Assembly: GCA_964522015.1 (NCBI GenBank) | Contig: CAZFST010000022.1 | Coordinates: 14,232-78,231, forward strand | Origin: QQWI01 sp964522015 | GTDB taxonomy: Bacteria; Bacillota; Clostridia; Peptostreptococcales; Acidaminobacteraceae | Length of the DNA stretch: 64,000 bases | Reading direction: 5' to 3' | Part shown: one piece after another, positions 1 through 7,494 of the stretch | Layout of the letters: every line of letters begins with the position of its first letter | How positions within the stretch are numbered: position 1 is the stretch's first letter | Program-made: the position numbers and the translations under genes | The notes under the pieces: model-generated | Database searches by the model: none | Told to the model about the DNA's origin: nothing | Seen by the model: the letters and a program-made list of their open reading frames with translations, nothing else

Positions 1-233
1 CGCTGGGACATTACCCGCGCAAAATTTAATCCCAGAACATCCTCAGGCATTGAAGCACCTACAATAATATCATCGATCATGCTAAACTCCAGCTTCTCCA
101 CCTTTTTCAAAACACCTAATAAAACTTCAGAAGCCAATTTAGATGGATGCTCGGTGGCCAAAGTCCCCCTTACTGCCTTGCCGATGGGTGAACGACCATA
201 TGCGACTATCACAACATCTCTTAGAATCTTCAT
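1..233 (-). CDS. Thiolase (acetyl-CoA acyltransferase), N-terminal part only
   Basis: This is the first 77 codons of a thiolase, cut by the left edge of the window; the ATG is at 233. It begins MKILRDVVIVAYGRSPIGKA and continues with the SMIDDIIVGASMPED stretch typical of thiolase N-termini. It is closely similar to the complete thiolase at 951-2135, so it is a tandem paralog. It lies downstream of a lone CoA-transferase A subunit on the same strand, probably in the same transcript. The catalytic cysteine lies outside the window. Confidence 0.85.
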   Translation of the reverse strand, partial: MKILRDVVIVAYGRSPIGKAVRGTLATEHPSKLASEVLLGVLKKVEKLEFSMIDDIIVGASMPEDVLGLNFARVMSQ

Positions 234-291
234 AGTAATTCTGCTCCTATTCCAATTTATTCTGTATGCGAAGTTTACTCGGTTATTCGAG

Positions 292-906
292 TTAACTCAC
301 TTTTACAATCGCTTCCACCAGGATTCCGGGGATAGAGACATCTTCAGGCCCTATCTCGCCAACAGGGACAACTTCTTCGGCTACAACGATAACATATTTG
401 GCCGAAAAAGGGAGATACATGTTACATTTTTTAATAGACCCTGCAGGCAGATAACAATTACCTTCCAAATCGGCCTTCTTTACTCTAATAATTGCAACAT
501 CTCCTTTTATTGCTGTTTCTTTAACGCATTCTTTTCCATCAATCATTCTGCTTTCTTTTCCTGTGCCTAATACATAGAAGAATGGAATCCCCGAACCACC
601 TGCACGAATTCTCTCAATTAGGATATCCTCCGATGCGATTTCTCTTGTGATATTAGAAGGTAGAGAATCGGCTTCTATTGCTGTAGTAATCAATCCTTTG
701 GTCCGCTTGGTAAGGATCTCTTTGAAGACCGGATTTGAGTTGATTGCGGAGTCAACCGTAACAAAGAAGAGATCCTGAGCTTTTGTTTCCCCCAATGTCT
801 TTATGACAGATAGAGTCAGTGCATCATTTCCCAAATTACCAATAAGGATTGAATCCTTATCCTTTATCTTGCATATTGCATCCTCGATGCTTATCACCTT
901 ATTCAT
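292..906 (-). CDS. CoA-transferase subunit A paralog with an altered glycine loop
   Basis: A 204-residue member of the AtoD/3-oxoacid CoA-transferase subunit A family. The family's N-terminal glycine-rich loop (GGFGPKGYP in the paralog at 2884-3528) is replaced here by GNLGNDALTL. The middle and C-terminus keep family motifs such as RIRAGGSGIP and EEVVPVGEIGPEDVSIPG. No B subunit lies beside it in this window; a partner could lie beyond the left edge, or it could share the B subunit at 2167-2826. A GGAG ribosome site precedes the ATG. Activity is uncertain because the loop that shapes the CoA site has diverged. Confidence 0.8.
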   Translation of the reverse strand: MNKVISIEDAICKIKDKDSILIGNLGNDALTLSVIKTLGETKAQDLFFVTVDSAINSNPVFKEILTKRTKGLITTAIEADSLPSNITREIASEDILIERIRAGGSGIPFFYVLGTGKESRMIDGKECVKETAIKGDVAIIRVKKADLEGNCYLPAGSIKKCNMYLPFSAKYVIVVAEEVVPVGEIGPEDVSIPGILVEAIVKVS

Positions 907-950
907 ATCAAATTCTCCATTCGGATTTTAATTGTTCTTTTATGTCGACA

Positions 951-2135
951 TTAGAGTCGCTTGAATGCGCCAGCACCGCCCATACCGCCGCCAATACACA
1001 TAGATACCAGCGCCAGTTTGCCATTTGTATCTTCTAACTGAGACAGAGCTCGGCATGTGAGGATTGCACCAGTGGCGCCAAGTGGGTGCCCAAGGGCAAT
1101 AGCGCCACCTCTAGGGTTAACCTTAGCATAATCAAATCCAACTTTATCAATGCAGGGAATAGCCTGTGCAGCAAAAGCTTCGTTGAGTTCAACAACGTCA
1201 AATCTATTTGGCCTGATTAAAAGTCTTTTCAGAAGTTTTGGGATGGCAAACAAAGGACCTATCCCCATAACTGCTGGATGGCAGCCGCCAACATTGTAAC
1301 CTAGGAATTTTGCGATTGGTTTGATACCAAGTTCCTTCGCCTTTTTTCGGGACATTAGAACGACAAAAGCCGATCCGTCATTCATTGGTGAAGAGTTCCC
1401 AGCAGTAGAGGTGCCCCCATCTTTAAACGCTGGCGCTAAATTTTCGAGAGTTTCCATTGTCAGGTCGTGCCTGATGCAATCGTCTTCAGAAACAACAATA
1501 AGATTTCCATTCTTGTCAATAGCGGTAATCGGGATGATCTCTTTCTTGAATTCACCATTTTTTTGGGCCTTCGATGCCTTCTGATGACTCTTTAATGCAA
1601 ACGAATCCATTGCTTCTCGAGTTATGTCCAGATTAAGCTTTTCTTTTGCTTTATCCACTAATATTTCGGCGGTCAAACCCATTGGGGTGTAGACCGCGGG
1701 TTTGTTCTTGAAAAGGTATGAGTCCAATGAGGAAAGATCGACTACTGTCATTGGGCACCATGAGGCACATTCAATACCACCGGCCACAATAACATCTGCC
1801 TGTCCGGCCATAATTGCATTGGCACCATGGGCGATGCTCTGCAATCCGGAGGAGCAGAACCGATTGATGGACTGACCCGGCACTGAATCAGGCAAGCCAG
1901 CCCGCTTGGCAAGAACGCGACCAAGGTTGTAGCCTTGATATTCTTCAGGATACGAACATCCAACGATTACGTCATCAATCATATCCAGTGGAAGTTCTGG
2001 GACTTTTTTAAGAACACCTTTCAGCACTTCAGCGCCGAGGAGCGTAGGTGGAACTGTTGCCAATGCACCTTTATTTAATTTAGTAACGGGAGAACGACCG
2101 TATGCGACTACGACAACTTCTCTGACAAACTTCAT
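951..2135 (-). CDS. Thiolase (acetyl-CoA C-acyltransferase)
   Basis: A complete 394-residue thiolase, which cleaves 3-oxoacyl-CoA with CoA or condenses two acyl-CoAs. The nucleophilic cysteine lies in NRFCSSGLQS, the histidine in GGAIALGHPLGATGA, and the second catalytic cysteine in CIGGGMGG near the C-terminus. An AGGAGG site sits 9 nt before the ATG at 2135; an upstream in-frame TTG abuts that site and is an unlikely start. It lies 31 nt after the CoA-transferase B gene, so CoA activation and thiolysis are probably co-expressed. The chain-length preference cannot be read from sequence. Confidence 0.95.
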   Translation of the reverse strand: MKFVREVVVVAYGRSPVTKLNKGALATVPPTLLGAEVLKGVLKKVPELPLDMIDDVIVGCSYPEEYQGYNLGRVLAKRAGLPDSVPGQSINRFCSSGLQSIAHGANAIMAGQADVIVAGGIECASWCPMTVVDLSSLDSYLFKNKPAVYTPMGLTAEILVDKAKEKLNLDITREAMDSFALKSHQKASKAQKNGEFKKEIIPITAIDKNGNLIVVSEDDCIRHDLTMETLENLAPAFKDGGTSTAGNSSPMNDGSAFVVLMSRKKAKELGIKPIAKFLGYNVGGCHPAVMGIGPLFAIPKLLKRLLIRPNRFDVVELNEAFAAQAIPCIDKVGFDYAKVNPRGGAIALGHPLGATGAILTCRALSQLEDTNGKLALVSMCIGGGMGGAGAFKRL

Positions 2136-2166
2136 AGTTTTCAACCTCCTAATAAATTCCGGAAAC

Positions 2167-2826
2167 TCAATCCATTTTCATGATCTTCAGTTTATCTGCA
2201 AATAGTAGATTGGCTTCGGTGGCCTTGATGACATCTTCCTTGGTGAGACCCTCTCTAATTTCTGTAACCAATAAACCTTTTTCGACGACTTCAATCACGG
2301 CCATGTCTGTAACGATCAAATCAACACAATTTGCCCCTGTAAGCGGGAACGCACACTTTTTGAATATTTTTGGGGTGCCATTGTTCGAATGTTCCATTGC
2401 AACGATTACTTTCTTACAGCAGGTAACCAGGTCCATTGCGCCGCCATATCCGGCGATAAGTTTGTCTGGAACCATCCAATTCGCTAGATTTCCAGCTTCA
2501 TCTACTTGAAGTGCTCCAAGTACCGTTACATCAATATGTCCGCCACGAACCAGGGCGAAAGCATCCGCACTATCATAAAAGCTTGCACCCGGTTTGAGGG
2601 TCACAAATGTAACACCTGCGTCAAAATAGTCTGGATCCAGATTCTCAGGGGTCGAAGGTGGACCAAGTTTAACGATTCCATTTTCACCCTGAAGGACAAC
2701 CGCAGCTCCTTCGGGTAAAAATCTTGGCACGAGTTGAGGAAGACCGATGCCAAGATTAACAACGTCACCATCATTCATTTCTTTTGCAACCCTTTTTGCG
2801 ATAAACATTTTTCTATCAAATGCCAT
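2167..2826 (-). CDS. CoA-transferase subunit B (AtoA/3-oxoacid type)
   Basis: A 219-residue catalytic subunit of a family I CoA-transferase, which moves CoA between an acyl-CoA and a free acid. The catalytic glutamate is Glu48 in LQGENGIVKLGPP, which forms the glutamyl-CoA thioester in this family. The GGHIDVTVLGALQVDEAG and NWMVP segments are also family hallmarks. It pairs with the A subunit at 2884-3528, 57 nt upstream. A GGTAGGTG ribosome site precedes the ATG. The substrate pair is not determined by sequence. Confidence 0.93.
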   Translation of the reverse strand: MAFDRKMFIAKRVAKEMNDGDVVNLGIGLPQLVPRFLPEGAAVVLQGENGIVKLGPPSTPENLDPDYFDAGVTFVTLKPGASFYDSADAFALVRGGHIDVTVLGALQVDEAGNLANWMVPDKLIAGYGGAMDLVTCCKKVIVAMEHSNNGTPKIFKKCAFPLTGANCVDLIVTDMAVIEVVEKGLLVTEIREGLTKEDVIKATEANLLFADKLKIMKMD

Positions 2827-2883
2827 ATTTTCACCTACCCATACAATTAGTTTATAGTATTAACAAGTATTCGTTGTCAGGGG

Positions 2884-3528
2884 TTATCCTCTTACAATCA
2901 TATTGATGTACTTTCCTGGTACTGTAATCAAATCTGGAGGAATAGCTCCAACGGGAACTAGTTCCTCTGCTTCAACAATTGTGAATTTGGATGCGGCCGG
3001 CATTAGGGAGGTAAAATTTTTTACTGCCCCTCGCATAAAACAGTTGCCGTCAAGATCCACTTGGGTAGCCCTTATTAAGGCTACATCTCCAGTTATAGCT
3101 TTCTCCAGAATGTGTTCAACGCCATCGATTACAAGTGTTTCTTTTCCATGAGCAACCTCGGTACCAGGGCCTACTGGGGTATAAAAAGCAACAATTCCTT
3201 TCCCTCCAGCTCGTAAGCGTTCTGCAAAGGTACCCTGAGGAGTCAGTTCAAGGGTTTTATCAAAATACATTTTTTCTGCACTTGCACTGCCTCGTAAGAA
3301 TGTACATATTGCTCCACGAGAGCGATTCTTCAGCAATTTTTCCATTGAAGACATAAAAGCAGGATTTGCCGCATTTGCCACCAACAAAAAATCTTTTGTT
3401 GTAGTTTGGGTCAACAATGTACGTAAGAGTCTACCGGGGTATCCCTTTGGTCCGAATCCTCCAACGAGAATGGTATCCCCATCTTTGATTTGTGCAACTG
3501 CATCTACAATATCAACAACTTTATTCAT
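2884..3528 (-). CDS. CoA-transferase subunit A (AtoD/3-oxoacid type)
   Basis: A 214-residue A subunit with an intact glycine-rich loop, GGFGPKGYPGRL, near residues 23-34, and the family stretch LRAGGKGIVAFYTPVG. It is the first gene of the minus-strand arm, with the B subunit directly downstream, so the two likely form the active heteromer. An AAGGAAGGTG ribosome site precedes the ATG. Its promoter contains the palindrome at 3731-3748 and is probably repressed by the local TetR protein. Confidence 0.93.
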   Translation of the reverse strand: MNKVVDIVDAVAQIKDGDTILVGGFGPKGYPGRLLRTLLTQTTTKDFLLVANAANPAFMSSMEKLLKNRSRGAICTFLRGSASAEKMYFDKTLELTPQGTFAERLRAGGKGIVAFYTPVGPGTEVAHGKETLVIDGVEHILEKAITGDVALIRATQVDLDGNCFMRGAVKNFTSLMPAASKFTIVEAEELVPVGAIPPDLITVPGKYINMIVRG

Positions 3529-3724
3529 TTAAACACCTTCCTTCAAGTTTTAAGATTTGATCTGATTGTTAGATTTTCCTGGCTTTCATGATACTCATCT
3601 CCATTCCATTCGTCATAAAAAACTATAGGACTTGATGGGTTCGAAATATTTTGAATATTTTAATCATAAGTTCACAAGTTTATTTATTGACAAATTTAAA
3701 TTCGAATGGTAGCTTGTAAGTACT

Positions 3725-3753
3725 ATATTAATACCGAATGTTCGGTATGTAAA
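3725..3753 (-). promoter_or_regulatory. Promoter of the CoA-transferase/thiolase arm
   Basis: On the minus strand a TTTACA -35 (3753-3748) and a TAATAT -10 (3730-3725) are separated by exactly 17 bp. The palindrome at 3731-3748 occupies that spacer, a layout expected for direct repression. The leader to the first ATG is about 190 nt. Confidence 0.65.
3731..3748. promoter_or_regulatory. Palindromic operator, probable TetR binding site
   Basis: ATACCGAA-TG-TTCGGTAT is an inverted repeat with perfect 8-bp arms. It sits between two divergent catabolic transcripts, and a TetR-family gene ends the plus-strand arm at 14808-15416. The ACCG...CGGT shape is common for TetR-family operators. No copy is seen directly upstream of the tetR gene itself. 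The rest of the 3529-3863 gap shows no gene, and no convincing plus-strand promoter was located. Confidence 0.65.
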
Positions 3754-3863
3754 GTGTTAATTGTCAGAAGATTTATATTTTTTTCGCGTGGCACCAAGGC
3801 ATTGAAACATCAGTGTCTTGAGAGAGGGTACAATCCAAATTCAATTAATAGGAGGAGTTTGTA

Positions 3864-4874
3864 ATGAAAACAGCTATTATCGGCGCTGGTTCAATGGGAC
3901 TTGTATTAGGAGCGTATATTTCAAAGGCAAATGAAAAAATCGATTTGGTTGATGTCAACAAAGAACATATCCAAGCATTAAAAGAAAAAGGTGCAACGAT
4001 TATCGGAAATGTAAATATGAAAGTCCCAGTTAATGCTATGACACCGGAGGAGTTGACTGGAAAGTACGATTTAATATTCCTAATGACAAAGCAGCTGTTT
4101 AACAAGAGTATCATTGAAAGCTTAATACCGCATATGAAGAGTGATACTGTTGTCATCGCTATGCAAAATGGTTTGCCTGAACCGTCCCTTGCTGAGATTT
4201 TAGGTGAAGACAGGGTTGTTGGCTGTGCAATTGGTTGGGGAGCGACCTATGTAAGCCCCGGAGTTTCGGAGCTGACATCTGAGACAGACAGTCTGACTTT
4301 TGAGATAGGAACAGTAAATGGAAAAAGGAATAGCAAAATCAATGAAATAAAGCGTCTTCTTGAACTGATGGGACCAACAAAAATTGAAGAGAATTTCGCT
4401 GGAGCAAGATGGTCAAAGTTACTCATCAACGCTTCATTTAGCGGCATGTCAGCAGTACTAGGCTGCACGTTCGGAGAGGTTGCTGCGAACGAGAAAGGGC
4501 GCGTCTGTCTTCAAGGGATTATGAAAGAATTGATCGATGTATGCAAAGCTACGAATGTGAAGATTGAACCCATTCAGAACAAAAATGCAGCGGCCTTGGT
4601 TGATTATAACAATGTCATTAAAAAAACTATTTCGAGGGCTATCATTCCTATAATGATTAAAAAACACAAAATGCTACGGGCTAGCATGCTACAGGACTTG
4701 GATCATGGAAGAAAGTGCGAAGTTGACTTTATTAATGGGGTCGTCTGCAAATATGGCAAGAAAGCTGGAGTACCAACCCCTTATAACGATAAGGTAGTCG
4801 AAATAGTACACTCTATTGAAGATGGGAAGCGCAAAAGTGCATTCGATAACTTGAAGCAATTTGAAAAGATTTAG
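3864..4874 (+). CDS. Ketopantoate reductase (PanE/ApbA)-family dehydrogenase
   Basis: A 336-residue NAD(P)-dependent 2-oxoacid reductase-like protein. It starts with a Rossmann motif, IIGAGSMGLVLGAY (residues 4-17), and carries the family segments MTKQLFNKS and MQNGL. The C-terminal helical domain has ASMLQDLDHGRKCEVDFINGVV, which matches the catalytic and substrate region of PanE-type enzymes. A TAGGAGGAG site precedes the ATG. As first gene of an acyl-CoA cluster it more likely converts a pathway 2-oxo acid to a 2-hydroxy acid than makes pantoate; that role is inferred from position. Confidence 0.85.
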   Translation: MKTAIIGAGSMGLVLGAYISKANEKIDLVDVNKEHIQALKEKGATIIGNVNMKVPVNAMTPEELTGKYDLIFLMTKQLFNKSIIESLIPHMKSDTVVIAMQNGLPEPSLAEILGEDRVVGCAIGWGATYVSPGVSELTSETDSLTFEIGTVNGKRNSKINEIKRLLELMGPTKIEENFAGARWSKLLINASFSGMSAVLGCTFGEVAANEKGRVCLQGIMKELIDVCKATNVKIEPIQNKNAAALVDYNNVIKKTISRAIIPIMIKKHKMLRASMLQDLDHGRKCEVDFINGVVCKYGKKAGVPTPYNDKVVEIVHSIEDGKRKSAFDNLKQFEKI

Positions 4875-4938
4875 ACTAATCATGTAACCCTTGGGGTTTG
4901 GTTATATAAGTGATGATTTTAAAAAGAGGAGTTTTCGA

Positions 4939-6234
4939 ATGGGAAATTATAAAATGGAACTCACAAAAGATGAATTGGATATATTGGCTGGAAAGCAGGG
5001 GGAGACCCTGCAAAAAGTAATGAAGACTGTCGTAATGTATGGAGAGGCCTTCGGGGCGAAAAGACTTGTACCTGTAAAGCCTAATATTCATATGGTTGTT
5101 TCTTTTGGCATACCTTTGGCGGCACCGGTATTTAGAATGATGGATGATTTGATAAATGCAGGTATCAAGATGGCACCTTTTACTGTCGATCCACGGCCCC
5201 TCGACTATGAGAATGTAAAGTGCAGTCCTGCTGAAAAATTCGTTTTCCATATGATGTATGCAAAGCAAAAGGATTATGAGGCACAACTAACGAAATTGGG
5301 ACTGAAAGATCAAAATGCCTTTACTTGCACCTGCTATCTTCCTGAAGTAGGAAATACACCTAACAAAGGAGATGTATTATCCTGGTCGGAATCTTCAGCA
5401 GTAGTATATGCAAACTCAGTTCTTGGCGCTAAAACCAATAGAAATTCCGGTGTGATTGAGCTTCTAAGCGGTGTTGTAGGTAAAACTCCGGAATTCGGAT
5501 TTTTGACGGAGGAAGGCAGAAAAGGAAAATGGCTTGTTGAGATAAAATCTCAAAAACTGCCGAATGCACAGATTTTAGGCAGCGCGATTGGGATGAAGGT
5601 GATTGAAGAAGTTCCGTATATTATAGGTCTGGATAAGCTTTTTTCTGGTATGGAAAAGGAGCAAATAAACGATTACCTAAAAGATATGGGTGCGGCGACA
5701 GCCTCAAACGGGGCAGTTGGACTTTACCATGTTGATGGCGTTACTCCTGAGGCAGTAGATATGGGGAAAACGCTTTTAGCAGAAGGATATAAGACCTATC
5801 TCATTGATGAAAAGGAATTAGAAAGAGTCTATGAATCGTACCCGATAATATGGAAAGATAATAATGCAAGCCCCAAGATTTGCTTTATTGGGTGCCCCCA
5901 ATTGTCTATCAATCAGCTGTACCAATGGACTGATAAAATTAGCAGTGAGCTGAAAAGTCAAAACAGAGAAAAAGTCAAAATCAGAACAATACTCTGCGCA
6001 GCGCCGGATGTCATAGAAAAATTCAAAAAAGATCGTGAAGCATATACTAAACTGATTGGGACGGGGGCAAACCTGACTTACATTTGTCCTTTGATGTACA
6101 TGAATAACCCTTTGTGTTCGAAGAAACCGGTTATAACCAATTCCAATAAACTTAGGACATATACATCTTCTCGATTCTATACGGATGATGAGATTTTACA
6201 AAAAATTGTTAAAGGGGGTAGGGCCTCAAGATGA
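4939..6234 (+). CDS. Aconitase X catalytic (large) subunit
   Basis: A 431-residue aconitase X (formerly DUF521) large subunit, an iron-sulfur hydro-lyase. Visible hallmarks are FTCTCYLPEVGN (about 128-139, with Cys130 and Cys132 as likely cluster ligands), ESSAVVYANSVLGAKTNR (151-168), and a C-terminal CPLMYM followed by TNSNK. Known members dehydrate mevalonate 5-phosphate in archaea or cis-3-hydroxy-L-proline in bacteria. Neither pathway is evident here. A GAGGAG site lies 7 nt before the ATG at 4939, which decides against the upstream TTG. Its stop overlaps the small-subunit ATG. Confidence 0.92.
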   Translation: MGNYKMELTKDELDILAGKQGETLQKVMKTVVMYGEAFGAKRLVPVKPNIHMVVSFGIPLAAPVFRMMDDLINAGIKMAPFTVDPRPLDYENVKCSPAEKFVFHMMYAKQKDYEAQLTKLGLKDQNAFTCTCYLPEVGNTPNKGDVLSWSESSAVVYANSVLGAKTNRNSGVIELLSGVVGKTPEFGFLTEEGRKGKWLVEIKSQKLPNAQILGSAIGMKVIEEVPYIIGLDKLFSGMEKEQINDYLKDMGAATASNGAVGLYHVDGVTPEAVDMGKTLLAEGYKTYLIDEKELERVYESYPIIWKDNNASPKICFIGCPQLSINQLYQWTDKISSELKSQNREKVKIRTILCAAPDVIEKFKKDREAYTKLIGTGANLTYICPLMYMNNPLCSKKPVITNSNKLRTYTSSRFYTDDEILQKIVKGGRASR

Positions 6235-6683
6235 AAAAAACATTTAAGGGCAGAGTCGTTCTAGGTGGGAACATCTTAGGAGAAGCTTTAGTGACCAGGG
6301 CTGGGCTGAATGTACTTGCTTCATTTCAAAAGAGTGCTATGAAGAAATCGAAGGTAGCAGTTTGCTCAGATCAGAACAATAAGGATATTTTTGGTAAGGT
6401 CATGACAGACAAAATAATATGCCTTCCTCAATCCATAGGATCAACTACAGGTGGCATTGTACTTCAGGCGGGTGCGGCTTGTGGGATGTCTCCAAAGGCA
6501 ATGCTCTTTTCAGAGCACATAGACACTCTGGCAGGAGCAGGAATCATCTTGACTGATGTTTGGGAGAATATAAGAATCGTAACCGTGGACCAATTGGGAC
6601 CGGAGTTTCTTAAATTTGTGGAAACGGGATATTCGATTGAGATTAAAGAGGATGGAACAGTAATTATTGATGACGGAAAGTAG
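6231..6683 (+). CDS. Aconitase X swivel-domain (small) subunit
   Basis: A 150-residue protein of the former DUF126 family, the swivelling subunit that closes the aconitase X active site. It shows VVLGGNILGEAL at the start and GSTTGGIVLQAGAACGMSPKA around residues 70-90, where Ser71 lies at the position of the family's active-site serine. It overlaps the large subunit by the four bases ATGA, indicating translational coupling. Separate large and small genes are usual in bacteria; some homologs are fused. Confidence 0.92.
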   Translation: MKKTFKGRVVLGGNILGEALVTRAGLNVLASFQKSAMKKSKVAVCSDQNNKDIFGKVMTDKIICLPQSIGSTTGGIVLQAGAACGMSPKAMLFSEHIDTLAGAGIILTDVWENIRIVTVDQLGPEFLKFVETGYSIEIKEDGTVIIDDGK

Positions 6684-6714
6684 GATGTTAATCGATATGG
6701 AGAGGGCAATCAGA

Positions 6715-7494
6715 ATGGAAAATAAATCTAAAGTTATTGCAGTTACAGGAAAAGGTGGCGTTGGAAAAACTTCGATTTCTGCATCAATTGTCAAAACACT
6801 GGTCAATGCCTTCCCCGATGCAAAAATTCTTGCGATAGATGCAGACCCTGCAGTTGGCCTTTCAACAGCTCTCGGAATAGAGCCCTCCATGACAATCGAT
6901 AATATTCGAGAGGAGATCATCAAGAATGTTGAAGATGGAAATTCAAAAGATGCAATAGAATTATTAGGTCAGGCTCGGTTTCGTATATTTGATGCGATCG
7001 TCGAAAAAGATGGATTTGCCTTTATTGCCATTGGTCGCCCTGAATCAGAAGGGTGCTATTGCAAAGTGAATTCGTATTTGAAAGAAGTGATTAGTATCTT
7101 ATCCAATGAGTTTGACTACGTTGTTATTGACGGCGAGGCTGGTATTGAGCAAATAAACCGCCGTGTTATGGACAAAGTCAGCCATTTGGTACTCGTTACA
7201 GACCCCAGTAAGAAAGGGACCCAGGCAATTCAGACCATTAAAAATGTAGCAGATAAACTGGTGATGTTTGATGAGGTAGGCGTGATCGTAAACCGTTTAT
7301 CAGACCCAACACATGAAGCGTATATCGATGTCGGCGATATTCCGGTTTTATCATACATAGGGGATGATAATAATCTAGCTATGTTTGACGTTCAGGGTAA
7401 AAACATATTTAGTCTACCGGATCATTCAAATGTTGTCGTCGGGGCGATGGAAGCTCTTAAAAAAATGAGAATCTTAATAGAGGGACATTTATGA
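6715..7494 (+). CDS. CooC-like nickel/metal-cluster maturation ATPase
   Basis: A 259-residue MinD/NifH-type P-loop ATPase with a deviant Walker A, GKGGVGKT (12-19), a DADPAVGLSTALG switch, and a Cys-X-Cys pair (Cys114, Cys116) in EGCYCKVN. CooC proteins, which insert nickel into CO dehydrogenase, carry such a CXC at this place. No CO dehydrogenase gene is present, but an acetyl-CoA-synthase-like fragment lies downstream. A GGAGAGGG site 8 nt before ATG 6715 supports this start over earlier in-frame starts. It may load a cluster into the downstream dehydratase-family enzyme; that is inference. Confidence 0.85.
   Translation: MENKSKVIAVTGKGGVGKTSISASIVKTLVNAFPDAKILAIDADPAVGLSTALGIEPSMTIDNIREEIIKNVEDGNSKDAIELLGQARFRIFDAIVEKDGFAFIAIGRPESEGCYCKVNSYLKEVISILSNEFDYVVIDGEAGIEQINRRVMDKVSHLVLVTDPSKKGTQAIQTIKNVADKLVMFDEVGVIVNRLSDPTHEAYIDVGDIPVLSYIGDDNNLAMFDVQGKNIFSLPDHSNVVVGAMEALKKMRILIEGHL

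Noticed and set aside
79..570. Plus-strand open frame of 163 codons over the left edge
   Set aside because: It runs antisense through the thiolase start and CoA-transferase A gene, has no ribosome site and encodes a biased, repetitive Phe/Asn-rich product.
3864..4874. Annotation as pantothenate biosynthesis panE
   Set aside because: No other pantothenate genes are near, and the operon is an acyl-CoA cluster, so only the family name is supported.
4876..5286. Antisense frame of 136 codons over aconitase X
   Set aside because: No ribosome site or family similarity; the sense frame is a complete aconitase X.
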